Part shown: positions 1-6,917 of the stretch, one piece after another
Numbering within the stretch: position 1 is the first letter of the stretch
Layout: every line of letters starts with the position of its first letter
DNA from: STD1-80 sp043802745
GTDB taxonomy: Bacteria; Patescibacteriota; Minisyncoccia; Minisyncoccales; CG1-02-41-26
Assembly: GCA_043802745.1 (NCBI GenBank)
Contig: JAZDKU010000004.1
Location: forward strand, 1 to 35,897
DNA length: 35,897 nt
Reading direction: 5' to 3'
Notes under the pieces: generated by a model
What the model was told of the DNA's origin: nothing
Seen by the model: the letters and a program-made list of their open reading frames with translations, nothing else
Databases searched by the model: none
Position numbers and translations under genes: made by a program

Positions 1-29
1 GGGGGGGGTAGAATTAAACTAATTAAAAG

Positions 30-63
30 TTTCCGCCAGAGGCGGATCCGCCTCTGGCGGAAA
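30..63. repeat. 34-base perfect palindrome before the first gene
   Basis: The sequence reads the same on both strands around a central GGATCC, with arms of the type TTTCCGCCAGAGGCGG. It ends five bases before the ATG at 69, so in RNA it would form a 15-17 bp hairpin next to the start codon. It differs in sequence from the six hairpins found further on but has the same placement. It is probably a dispersed palindrome; its function is unknown. Confidence 0.8.
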
Positions 64-68
64 AAGTT

Positions 69-809
69 ATGAAAAATAAAAAACAAATTTTTGCTGTGAT
101 AGTAAGTGTTTTAATAGTAGCGTTTTCCGTGACTATAATAACAAAAGCTGTCACAACCGTTGGCAATGATGTTTCGGTTGGCGGTGATTTAACCGTCACT
201 GGCACAAGCACTTTGGCTAGTACTCTGTATGTTAACCAAGCAAACAATAGGGTTGGTATTGGCACAGCGAGCCCTACAGAGTTTTTACATATTCAAAATT
301 CGGCTTCGTCAACTATTATGGTTGAAACGACAACACAAACGAATGAAGCGTCACTCCATCTTAGAAGCAGTGGTCATGACTGGGAAATTGCAACACAAAA
401 AAATCCTAGTGCATCGTCTGGGTTAAAATTTAGGATTGAAGGAGTAGAAGTTTTGAGAATTTTAACAACTTATAAGGTTGGCATTGGCACAACAACACCT
501 TCATTTCTCCTAACAACGGCAGGAACTCAATACACTACAGGAGCAACTTACTTAGGTTCGACATTAAATGTTCAAGCCACTTCTACTTTAAGTAGTCTTA
601 TTGTTTCTGGTAATGTGGGGATTGGCACAACAACGCCGGCTTATAATTTAGAGGTTTCAAGCTCCGCCTCAACGACTGTAATGATAGGAAGTGGAGCGTT
701 GACGGGTTGCTTGGGAATTGGCGATATAGATAAAGCAGGAATTACTTGGTGTACTGCTCTTGATGGAACATTAACCTGCACTTCCGCAAAACCCCAACAG
801 TGTAAATAA
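69..809 (+). CDS. membrane-anchored VGIGTxxP-repeat surface protein
   Basis: The 246-residue product starts with a basic stretch and a hydrophobic segment (about residues 7-26), which suggests a signal anchor or uncleaved signal peptide. Three copies of the motif VGIGT(A/T)(S/T)P sit at about residues 62, 137 and 183, each followed by a short beta-rich, Ser/Thr-rich stretch. Similar repeats are common in CPR surface proteins and in phage tail-fibre-like proteins. The C-terminus has four cysteines (GCLG, WCTA, LTCT, QQCK) that could form disulfides. The start lies just after a palindrome and has no Shine-Dalgarno sequence. An exported, surface-exposed role is inferred; the partner is unknown. 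Confidence 0.75.
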   Translation: MKNKKQIFAVIVSVLIVAFSVTIITKAVTTVGNDVSVGGDLTVTGTSTLASTLYVNQANNRVGIGTASPTEFLHIQNSASSTIMVETTTQTNEASLHLRSSGHDWEIATQKNPSASSGLKFRIEGVEVLRILTTYKVGIGTTTPSFLLTTAGTQYTTGATYLGSTLNVQATSTLSSLIVSGNVGIGTTTPAYNLEVSSSASTTVMIGSGALTGCLGIGDIDKAGITWCTALDGTLTCTSAKPQQCK

Positions 810-851
810 TATTCTGGATTTTGATTTGGGATTTATTACCAAAGGATTTTG

Positions 852-860
852 TGGTATTAT
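852..860 (+). promoter_or_regulatory. possible extended -10 promoter for the Panacea pair
   Basis: TGGTATTAT has the TGn extension and five of six -10 bases. No convincing -35 box lies 17 bases upstream. It would start transcription about 28 bases before the ATG at 895. The surroundings are very AT-rich, so the call is weak. Confidence 0.35.
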
Positions 861-894
861 GAATTAATAGTTAAGATAATACTAAAATAAAAAT

Positions 895-1392
895 ATGGTT
901 AAGATAAACGAGGAAAAGTATAAAAATGTGATACTTTTTTTTGCCAATAAAATTAAAAATGGAACTTTGGGAAAGTTAAAAATGATGAAGTTGCTATATT
1001 TTTTGGATTTTGATTTTTTTGAAAAATATGATAAGTCAATTACTGGGGATGAATACTTAAGATTTGAAAATGGGCCAGTGCCAAGAATGGCTGAAAAGAT
1101 TTTGAAAGAAATGCATGGTAAGGAAATTAAAATATCTAATATAAAAATAGCTAAAGGATACAACGACCAGCAAAGAATAGAACCGCTAAAATGTTTTGAC
1201 TTAAGGTTGTTTTCAAAAGAGGAGTTGTTAATGATGGAAGAAATAGCTGAAAAGTGGGAAAAATTTTCTGGAACAGAAATGAAAAACGCCAGCCATGGCG
1301 AAGCGCCTTGGATAGCCACAAAGCCAGACGACATTATTGATTACAATTTATCTTACTATCGCAATAAATGTGGTGAAATGGAAAGAATTTAA
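895..1392 (+). CDS. Panacea-domain (DUF4065/SocA-like) antitoxin
   Basis: The 165-residue protein has the features of the Panacea (DUF4065) family: a helical start with KLMKLLYFLDF-like spacing (here KLKMMKLLYFLDFDFFEKY, residues 23-41), followed by the family's GDEYLRFENGPVP stretch (about residues 51-63) and a late WIATKPDDIIDY segment. Panacea proteins act as antitoxins, first known from SocA, and are paired with many unrelated toxins. The gene is followed five bases later by a small basic protein, which fits an antitoxin-first toxin-antitoxin operon. The family call is strong; the function is inferred from family and context. Confidence 0.8.
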   Translation: MVKINEEKYKNVILFFANKIKNGTLGKLKMMKLLYFLDFDFFEKYDKSITGDEYLRFENGPVPRMAEKILKEMHGKEIKISNIKIAKGYNDQQRIEPLKCFDLRLFSKEELLMMEEIAEKWEKFSGTEMKNASHGEAPWIATKPDDIIDYNLSYYRNKCGEMERI

Positions 1393-1397
1393 CTGGT

Positions 1398-1730
1398 ATG
1401 GAAACCACAAGGCATTGCTATATTGAAAAAGATCTGAAAACATTAAAGCGTTTTTCTGCTCCAAGGGAATCTTTGGAAGCGTGGGAACGGCTTTTTTGTT
1501 TAAAAGGAATTAACGAGACTCCTGGAATAGAGCGGTGTCCCGGATTTGGAGTTTTAAAAATTTATAAAGCAAGAGTCGTGCCGTTGAAAGAAAATGTGGG
1601 CAAGTCGCAGGGTTATAGATTGATATTTAAATTATTGGAAAATAATGTTTGTGAAATTTTAGTTTTTTCAAGGCATGGAATTTATAAAACCGAAGGCGAG
1701 TTGCTCAGGATAATAAAGGGGCGACTATAG
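1398..1730 (+). CDS. small RelE/ParE-like putative toxin
   Basis: The 110-residue basic protein lies five bases after the Panacea gene, as a toxin partner would. Its second half (about residues 68-100) has the pattern GYRLIFKLLENNVCEILVFS followed by a basic helix, which resembles the beta-sheet core of RelE/ParE-type mRNases. The N-terminal half (ETTRHCYIEKDL, then KRFSAPRESLEAWERLF) is not one I recognise. The start at 1398 is the only one giving full length with this spacing. Toxicity is inferred from gene context and a weak fold-level resemblance. Confidence 0.55.
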   Translation: METTRHCYIEKDLKTLKRFSAPRESLEAWERLFCLKGINETPGIERCPGFGVLKIYKARVVPLKENVGKSQGYRLIFKLLENNVCEILVFSRHGIYKTEGELLRIIKGRL

Positions 1731-1737
1731 CAACCCG

Positions 1738-1766
1738 TTGACATTATTTTTTTTATTTGGTAAATT
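1738..1766 (+). promoter_or_regulatory. promoter of the str operon
   Basis: A perfect -35 box TTGACA (1738-1743) is followed after 17 bases by TAAATT (1761-1766). TTATAT at 1765-1770 is an alternative -10. Transcription would start about 45 bases before rpsL. The promoter lies just after the toxin-like gene and separates it from the ribosomal operon. Confidence 0.6.
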
Positions 1767-1815
1767 ATATTTACTTGTGAAAGAGTGATTCATTTTTTAT
1801 TTATTTTTATTTATT

Positions 1816-2232
1816 ATGTGTCCAACAATTCATCAATTAATTAAAAAGCCAAGAAAGCAAGTGAAAAAGACAATCAAAATGAGAGCTTTGACTTATGGTT
1901 TTAATGTCTTAAAAAATAGACCACAAGATTATGCCTCGCCTTTTAAAAGAGGAATTTGCACAAAGGTTTTTACTGTTACGCCAAAAAAACCAAACTCGGC
2001 CTTACGAAAAGTGGCTAGAGTTAAGCTGTCAAATGGTAAAGAAGTTTCTGCTTATATTGGCGGGGAAGGCCACAATTTACAAGAGCACTCAATGGTTTTG
2101 GTAAGAGGAGGAAAAGTTAAGGACTTGCCCGGTGTTCGATACCATATCGTGCGAGGGCACCTAGATACAACCGGGGTGGCTGGGAGAAAGAATAGTAGGT
2201 CAAAATACGGAGCGAAAAAAGTTAAAAGTTAA
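1816..2232 (+). CDS. rpsL: 30S ribosomal protein S12
   Basis: The 138-residue protein is uS12, which sits at the decoding centre of the small subunit. The streptomycin-region motif TPKKPNSALRK and the PGVRYHIVRG segment are intact. The N-terminus reads MCPTIHQL, with an extra cysteine compared with the usual MPTI start. It is the first gene of the str operon. No Shine-Dalgarno sequence precedes the ATG, only an AT-rich run. The last codons (KVKS) and the stop run into a 7-base repeat array that fills the gap to rpsG. Confidence 0.98.
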   Translation: MCPTIHQLIKKPRKQVKKTIKMRALTYGFNVLKNRPQDYASPFKRGICTKVFTVTPKKPNSALRKVARVKLSNGKEVSAYIGGEGHNLQEHSMVLVRGGKVKDLPGVRYHIVRGHLDTTGVAGRKNSRSKYGAKKVKS

Positions 2233-2248
2233 AAGTGCAAAGTTAAAA
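2221..2248 (+). repeat. heptanucleotide array between rpsL and rpsG
   Basis: Four units of seven bases follow each other: GTTAAAA, GTTAAAA, GTGCAAA, GTTAAAA. The first units contain the rpsL stop codon and the array ends four bases before the rpsG ATG. The first three units are identical to those of the array before rplP. Confidence 0.85.
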
Positions 2249-2252
2249 GTTT

Positions 2253-2714
2253 ATGGCTAAATTTAAAACAAGAGAAATATTACCTGATTCATCTTATGAT
2301 AGCGTTATTGTGGCAAAATTTATTAACACCATAATGGATCAAGGCAAAAAAAGCATTGCCAGAAAAATTGTTTATAGCGCTTTTGATATTGTGAAAGAAC
2401 AAACAAAGCAAGACGCAATGGACATTTTTGAAAAAGCCTTAGAAGAGGCAGCGCCGAAAGTTGAAGTTCGGCCGCAAAGAGTTGGGGGAGCTACTTACCA
2501 GGTGCCAAGGGAGGTAAAAGATAAAAGAGCTTTGAGTTTGGCAATGAGATGGCTTATTTCATCAGCTCGCAAGAAAAAAGGCAGGGATATGGCTAGCAGA
2601 TTAGCCGAGGAACTTGTGCAAGCCAGCAAGGGCGAAGGAGAATCAGTTAAAAAGAAAATTAATGTTCATAAAATGGCCGAAGCCAACAAAGCATTTGCTT
2701 ATCTAGCAAGATAA
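2253..2714 (+). CDS. rpsG: 30S ribosomal protein S7
   Basis: The 153-residue protein is uS7, the assembly primary binder of the 16S 3' major domain. It begins in the normal way (AKFKTREILPDSSYDS) and has the family motif VEVRPQRVGGATYQVPREV and the SSARKKKGRDMASRLAEEL helix. The last seven codons and stop are duplicated about 106 bases downstream, marking an inserted element between rpsG and fusA. Its 3' end also forms a perfect 12 bp hairpin with the first bases after the stop (2692-2721). Confidence 0.98.
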   Translation: MAKFKTREILPDSSYDSVIVAKFINTIMDQGKKSIARKIVYSAFDIVKEQTKQDAMDIFEKALEEAAPKVEVRPQRVGGATYQVPREVKDKRALSLAMRWLISSARKKKGRDMASRLAEELVQASKGEGESVKKKINVHKMAEANKAFAYLAR

Positions 2715-2843
2715 GCAAATGTAAAGGAGGGGTCGGGAGGAAAGAATTTCCTCCCGTGTTGGAAAACAGCGAGCCTTCGGGCGAGCGTTAGAAACCGAGG
2801 GTTTCTAAGGAGCGAAGCGACATTTGATTATCTAGCAAGATAA
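2692..2843 (+). mobile_element. insert flanked by a 23-base copy of the rpsG 3' end
   Basis: CATTTG(C/A)TTATCTAGCAAG followed by ATAA occurs at 2692-2714 (inside rpsG) and again at 2821-2843, with one mismatch. Between them lie 106 bases holding two clean hairpins: CGGGAGGAAA/TTTCCTCCCG (2734-2756) and TTAGAAACC/GGTTTCTAA (2788-2808), plus GCGAGC repeats. The arrangement looks like a small non-coding palindromic element that duplicated its target on insertion, or a recombination scar. No reading frame is present in it. Confidence 0.65.
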
Positions 2844-2852
2844 AACTTATTT

Positions 2853-4958
2853 ATGGCACGGGAATTTCCAATTGAGAAAACAAGGGATATTGGCATTATT
2901 GCCCATATTGACGCAGGTAAAACAACCGTTTCGGAGCGGGTTTTGTTTTATACTGGCATTTCTCATAAAATCGGTGAAGTGCACGAAGGTGAGGCTGTGA
3001 TGGATTGGATGGAACAAGAAAGAGAAAGAGGCATTACCATAACATCTGCGGCCACCACTTGTTATTGGACGCCAACTGGAATGGAAAAAGAAAAAGCTAA
3101 TTTATTTAGATTTAATTTAATTGACACACCCGGACACATTGATTTTACTGCGGAAGTGCAGAGGTCTTTGCGGGTTTTGGACGGGGCCGTAGTGGTTTTT
3201 GATGGTGTGGCTGGAGTGGAAGCTCAATCTGAAACTGTTTGGCGGCAGGCCGACAACTACAAAGTGCCAAGAATATGTTTTGTTAATAAATTAGATAGAA
3301 TGGGCGCTAGTTTTGATAAATGCTTGGCTTCTATTGAACAAAAGCTTACCAAGTCATCGGTGGTTATCCAATTTCCCGACGACCATGAAGAAAGGTTTAA
3401 GGGTATTGTGGATTTAATTACCCAAAAATATTATACTTTTGACGGAGAGAAAGGAGAAAAAGTTATGGAAAATGAAATTCCGGAAAATTTAAAAGAAAAA
3501 GCTAAGGAATGGCGACACAATATGATGGAAAAGATTGCCGCAGAGGATGAGAATTTATTGGACAGATTTGTAGAAGGCAAAGAAATCTCGGTGGATGAAA
3601 CAAGGGATTCTTTACGAAAATCTGTTTTAGCTTATAAGCTTATTCCAGTGATGGCGGGTTCAGCTTTAAAAAATAAAGGCGTTCAATTAATGCTTGACGC
3701 TGTTTGTTATTATTTACCAAGCCCAATTGATTTACCCCCAGTCAAGGGGTTAGACCCAAAAACAGAAAAAGAAATTACCAGAAGTGCAAACGACGCAGAG
3801 CCATTTTCTGCTTTGGTTTTTAAAATTGCCACTGACCCATTTGTGGGCAGTTTGGCTTATTTTAGAGTTTATTCTGGAACTTTAACCAAGGGCTCTTATT
3901 TAATGAATCCAATTACTGGGGAAAAAGAAAGAATTGGCCGAATTTTGCAAATGCACGCAAACTCTCGGAAAGATATTGACGAGGTTTCAGCTGGGGATAT
4001 TGCAGCCACCGTGGGCTTGCGAAGAACTAGTACTGGCCACACACTTTGTGATGAAAGCAACCAAATTATTTTAGAAAAACCGGTCTTCCCAGAGCCAGTT
4101 ATTTCTATTAGAATTGAGCCAAAAACAAAGGCTGACCAAGAAAAGCTTATTGTGGCTTTGAAAAAATTATCTGATGAGGACCCAACCTTTAGAATTAAAG
4201 AGGATTTAGAAACTGGGGAAACAATTATGTCGGGTATGGGCGAATTGCATTTGGATATTTTGGTTGAAAGAATGAAAAGAGAATTTGGCGTGGAAGCTAA
4301 CACTGGTAAGCCCCAAGTGGCTTACAAAGAAACTATTATGGGGGAAGCGGAGGCGGAGGGAAAATATATTAAACAATCTGGCGGTCGAGGTCAATACGGC
4401 CATGTGTATTTAAGGGTGAAGCCAAAAGAAAGAGGGCTTGGCTATGAATTTATCAATGCCATTAAAGGAGGCGCTATTCCTCAAGAGTTTATTCCAGGCG
4501 TGCAGAAAGGAGTTAAAGAAGCCACAAACAAAGGCGTGGTGGCTGGTTATCCAGTGGTTGACATTGAAATTACTTTATACGATGGCTCTTACCATGATGT
4601 TGATTCCTCAGAAATTGCTTTTAAAATTGCCTCATCTATGGCATTTCAGGCTGCTTGTAAAAAAGCGCAACCAATTGTTTTGGAGCCAATTATGAAGCTT
4701 GAAGCTGCCTGTCCAGAAGAATTTTTTGGAGATGTTATTGGTGATTTAAATAGAAGAAGGGGATTGATTGAAGAAACAGATGACAGGGTTGGCCAAAAAA
4801 TAATTAAGGGCAAGGTGCCTTTGTCTGATATGTTTGGCTATGCAACTTCGTTAAGGTCATTGACCCAAGGAAGAGGGGCCTTTACTATGGAGTTTGACCA
4901 CTACGAAAGAGTGCCAGCCAACATTGCTCAAGAAATTGTGGAAGGAAAAAGAATATAA
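2853..4958 (+). CDS. fusA: elongation factor G
   Basis: The 701-residue GTPase catalyses ribosomal translocation and, with the recycling factor, ribosome recycling. The P-loop AHIDAGKTT, the switch region (GEAVMDWMEQERERGITI), DTPGHIDF (G3) and NKLDR (G4) are intact. Domains II-V follow at full length, including GRGQYGHV in domain IV and the LSDMFGYATSLRSLTQGRG stretch of domain V. It is third in the str operon, although a 138-base spacer with hairpins separates it from rpsG. No Shine-Dalgarno sequence is visible before the ATG. Confidence 0.98.
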   Translation: MAREFPIEKTRDIGIIAHIDAGKTTVSERVLFYTGISHKIGEVHEGEAVMDWMEQERERGITITSAATTCYWTPTGMEKEKANLFRFNLIDTPGHIDFTAEVQRSLRVLDGAVVVFDGVAGVEAQSETVWRQADNYKVPRICFVNKLDRMGASFDKCLASIEQKLTKSSVVIQFPDDHEERFKGIVDLITQKYYTFDGEKGEKVMENEIPENLKEKAKEWRHNMMEKIAAEDENLLDRFVEGKEISVDETRDSLRKSVLAYKLIPVMAGSALKNKGVQLMLDAVCYYLPSPIDLPPVKGLDPKTEKEITRSANDAEPFSALVFKIATDPFVGSLAYFRVYSGTLTKGSYLMNPITGEKERIGRILQMHANSRKDIDEVSAGDIAATVGLRRTSTGHTLCDESNQIILEKPVFPEPVISIRIEPKTKADQEKLIVALKKLSDEDPTFRIKEDLETGETIMSGMGELHLDILVERMKREFGVEANTGKPQVAYKETIMGEAEAEGKYIKQSGGRGQYGHVYLRVKPKERGLGYEFINAIKGGAIPQEFIPGVQKGVKEATNKGVVAGYPVVDIEITLYDGSYHDVDSSEIAFKIASSMAFQAACKKAQPIVLEPIMKLEAACPEEFFGDVIGDLNRRRGLIEETDDRVGQKIIKGKVPLSDMFGYATSLRSLTQGRGAFTMEFDHYERVPANIAQEIVEGKRI

Positions 4959-4969
4959 CAATAAAAACC

Positions 4970-5048
4970 CGAAGCACGAAATTCGAAATCCGAAAAATTA
5001 TCAATTATTAAAGTTCGGAATTCTGGTTTCGGAATCCTGGTTTCTAAG
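4970..5048. repeat. inverted heptanucleotide arrays after fusA
   Basis: The left part has the units CGAAGCA, CGAAATT, CGAAATC, CGAAAAA (4970-4997). After a 16-base AT-rich centre the right part has TTCGGAA, TTCTGGT, TTCGGAA, TCCTGGT, TTCTAAG (5014-5048). The two halves are roughly complementary, so the whole can fold back on itself. The right units are the reverse complement of those upstream of tuf at 7726-7753. The array ends three bases before the next ATG. Confidence 0.75.
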
Positions 5049-5051
5049 ATT

Positions 5052-5321
5052 ATGGACTTATTTAAAATAAAGCAAATTGTTTCTAGGGAGGGAAAGGTTG
5101 TCATAGCCGACAATGACGATATTATGGTGATTATGTCGTTTGATGAATACGAGAAGATGAAAGATAAAAATTTAGGATTAAGTTCGGTTTTATTGGAAGC
5201 AAAAATACCCCTTCCAGAATCCAGAATAGAACCTAGAATAGAAGTTCAACCTCAAGTGGAACCTCAACCTCAAGTAGAAAAACCAGTAGCCGAGCTAACC
5301 CTCGACGATTTACCATTTTAA
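5052..5321 (+). CDS. small Phd/YefM-like protein with a Pro-Gln-rich tail
   Basis: The 89-residue protein has an N-terminal stretch (KIKQIVSREGKVVIADND then IMVIMSFDEYEKM) that resembles the beta-strand/helix start of Phd/YefM antitoxins, where a strand pair is followed by a DEYE-type helix. The second half is low complexity, with repeated PQVE and PRIE units, and ends in TLDDLPF. The gene itself contains tandem CCAGAAT heptamers (5214-5227), so the tail may have grown by repeat expansion. No toxin gene is adjacent. A DNA-binding or adaptor role is speculation; the gene is complete and followed by a strong terminator. Confidence 0.6.
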   Translation: MDLFKIKQIVSREGKVVIADNDDIMVIMSFDEYEKMKDKNLGLSSVLLEAKIPLPESRIEPRIEVQPQVEPQPQVEKPVAELTLDDLPF

Positions 5322-5324
5322 GCT

Positions 5325-5367
5325 AAAACTAAAACCACCCGCGCTTAGCGCGGGTGGTTTTAGTTTT
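5325..5367. terminator. bidirectional Rho-independent terminator
   Basis: A perfect 20 bp stem (5325-5344 with 5348-5367; GC core CCACCCGCGC) closes a three-base loop. T-rich ends occur in both directions. It lies between two convergent genes, so it can stop the str-side transcript and the minus-strand gene. Confidence 0.92.
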
Positions 5368-5391
5368 TTAAACTGCAATTTATCTAATCTA

Positions 5392-6507
5392 TTACTGGTA
5401 ATATTTTCTAGTTTTTGTGTTGTAGATTTTTCCTTCTTGGATTTTTTTAATGCAAGTTGGAATAATTATTTCTCCAGTTGTATCAGCTGTTACAATGCCA
5501 GCATTTCCACTGAAATCTTTAATTGTGGCCAAGCCTTCCCTTATTTTTTCCTTTCCATATCCCTTTCTTTGAACTGCATCTTTAATCATATTAGCCATAT
5601 CATAGCCTAATTCAGAGAAGAACCCAGGATAAGAGCTATATTCTTGTTGGAACTTTGTCACATAACCTTTAGGGGATTCATCAAGGCAGAATGCAGTTAC
5701 ATAAACACCCTCCATTGTGCCTTCAGCTTTTTGGATATTTTCCATAGTGGCGATTGTGCCCACAGAAAGTACGGTTGTATTAATTCCTAATTCTTTTATT
5801 TGCCTTAGGGCAGTTAACAGCTGGAAGTCCAAACCCACAAGATAGATACTATCAAAATCTTTTTGCTTTAATTTTGTTAACTGGGTCTTATAATCATAAT
5901 CAGTCCATGTGAACATTTCTTGAGCCACTACTTCAGCTCCAACTCTTTTTACTTCTTGCGAAAAGACCTTGCTATAGTCAATGCCAAAAGTATCTTGCAA
6001 GTAAAGTATGGCGATTTTTTTCAAGCCAAGGGTTTTTACAGCATAATCTGCCATAATAGGGGCGTCAACATCAGCATTGGTGAAGTACCTAAATATATAT
6101 TCGCCTTGACTAGGGATTCCAGAGCCAGATGAAATAGTTAAGAAAAGCGGAGTTTTATCGGCTTGGGCTAGGGGTATTAGGGCCTCGATGCCAATATTTT
6201 CTGCAATAAGCACGTCTGGCTTAAAAGTAGCCATTATTTTTTGGTAAGCTGAAACCATATCTTCGGCATTGTCTTTGCTGTCTTCGAATTGAATTTGAGC
6301 ATTAGGAAATTCTTTAGCAGCTAATAAAATGCCATTTTGCGTGTCTTGGCCCATAAAAGCGCTGTTGCCCGACAACGGAGCCAAAACACCAATTTTAACT
6401 GTCTCTGGAATCTTTTCTTTATTGTTAGCATTCCAGATGCTATAGCCCACAAGCATAATAACAATAAGAACAACTAAACTTACTAAGATTTTATTTGTTT
6501 TATTCAT
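5392..6507 (-). CDS. membrane-anchored branched-chain amino-acid-type binding protein
   Basis: The 371-residue protein is a type I periplasmic-binding protein of the LivJ/LivK (Peripla_BP_6) class. Residues 8-24 form a hydrophobic anchor with no lipobox cysteine. The mature part opens with VKIGVLAPLSGNSAFMGQDTQ, the family's ligand-lobe signature, and runs to the usual length. It would bind a small ligand such as an amino acid outside the cell. No permease or ATPase genes lie nearby, so it is an orphan here and could act in sensing rather than transport. It ends at a shared terminator. Confidence 0.88.
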   Translation of the reverse strand: MNKTNKILVSLVVLIVIMLVGYSIWNANNKEKIPETVKIGVLAPLSGNSAFMGQDTQNGILLAAKEFPNAQIQFEDSKDNAEDMVSAYQKIMATFKPDVLIAENIGIEALIPLAQADKTPLFLTISSGSGIPSQGEYIFRYFTNADVDAPIMADYAVKTLGLKKIAILYLQDTFGIDYSKVFSQEVKRVGAEVVAQEMFTWTDYDYKTQLTKLKQKDFDSIYLVGLDFQLLTALRQIKELGINTTVLSVGTIATMENIQKAEGTMEGVYVTAFCLDESPKGYVTKFQQEYSSYPGFFSELGYDMANMIKDAVQRKGYGKEKIREGLATIKDFSGNAGIVTADTTGEIIIPTCIKKIQEGKIYNTKTRKYYQ

Positions 6508-6573
6508 ATTTTTTATTTTTTACTTTTGTTAAGACCTTTTATGATTTTTTACTTAAGAAAATAAAGGGGGAGT

Positions 6574-6600
6574 GGTGGCTTGTCTTGCTTGCAAGCCACC
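6574..6600 (-). terminator. probable terminator of the 57-residue gene
   Basis: GGTGGCTTG and CAAGCCACC form a 9 bp stem around a nine-base loop, just downstream of the minus-strand small gene. On the minus strand it is followed by a C-rich stretch and then a moderately T-rich tract (CCCCCTTTATTTTCTT), so the U-tail is delayed and the call is moderate. Confidence 0.5.
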
Positions 6601-6607
6601 CAATATC

Positions 6608-6781
6608 CTATCCAAAACTCATAAGGGCATCTAGTTCTAGAGATATCCCTATAAGCTTTTGGAATAATTCCTCTCGTTTTTCCTGGCTGGCTTTTTCGCC
6701 TAAGATACTCTCTATCCTCCAGGCTGCTGACAGGATCTCTTTTTGGGAGATTAAGAGTTGCTCAATCGATTTTTCTTTCAT
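6608..6781 (-). CDS. 57-residue helical protein with a strong ribosome-binding site
   Basis: The frame starts MKEKSIEQLLISQKEILSAA and ends ELDALMSFG before TAG. It is rich in Leu, Glu and Lys with i/i+3/i+4 spacing, so probably two helices; I do not recognise a family. Three signals support it. AAGGAGGTG sits nine bases before the ATG, an almost ideal Shine-Dalgarno sequence in a window where most genes have none. A consensus-like promoter (6816-6845) precedes it. A hairpin follows the stop. It is divergent from the TrmB regulator, which makes a regulatory link plausible but unproven. Confidence 0.7.
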   Translation of the reverse strand: MKEKSIEQLLISQKEILSAAWRIESILGEKASQEKREELFQKLIGISLELDALMSFG

Positions 6782-6815
6782 TCCTATCTACACCTCCTTT
6801 ATCTTTCTTGGCTGT

Positions 6816-6845
6816 ATTATAGCAAGTTAGAGAAGTGGTGGTCAA
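6816..6845 (-). promoter_or_regulatory. minus-strand promoter of the 57-residue gene
   Basis: Read on the minus strand, TTGACC (6845-6840) and TATAAT (6821-6816) are separated by 18 bases. The transcript would start near 6809, giving a leader of about 28 bases that carries the strong Shine-Dalgarno sequence. The -35 box lies 15 bases from that of the divergent TrmB promoter. Confidence 0.8.
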
Positions 6846-6860
6846 TAACACCATTTTCTA

Positions 6861-6889
6861 TTGACAAGGTTTTGGGCTGGGTGTATAAT
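6861..6889 (+). promoter_or_regulatory. perfect consensus promoter of the TrmB-type gene
   Basis: TTGACA (6861-6866) and TATAAT (6884-6889) are both perfect and are separated by exactly 17 bases. Transcription would begin about 22 bases before the ATG at 6918. A regulator binding between the two divergent -35 boxes could control both genes. Confidence 0.9.
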
Positions 6890-6917
6890 GAAAGCAATAA
6901 AATAAAAAAATAAACAT

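Noticed and set aside
1..8. Run of eight G at the window start, matching the eight G at 7669-7676
   Set aside because: Too short to interpret, and the first may be an edge or assembly artefact.
882..1334. 150-codon minus-strand frame opposite the Panacea gene
   Set aside because: It is antisense to a recognised family member, is Phe/Ser-rich as expected from the complement of AT-rich coding sequence, and has no upstream signals.
6495..6830. 111-codon plus-strand frame across the 57-residue gene
   Set aside because: The opposite strand has the promoter, Shine-Dalgarno sequence and terminator; this frame has none and resembles no family.
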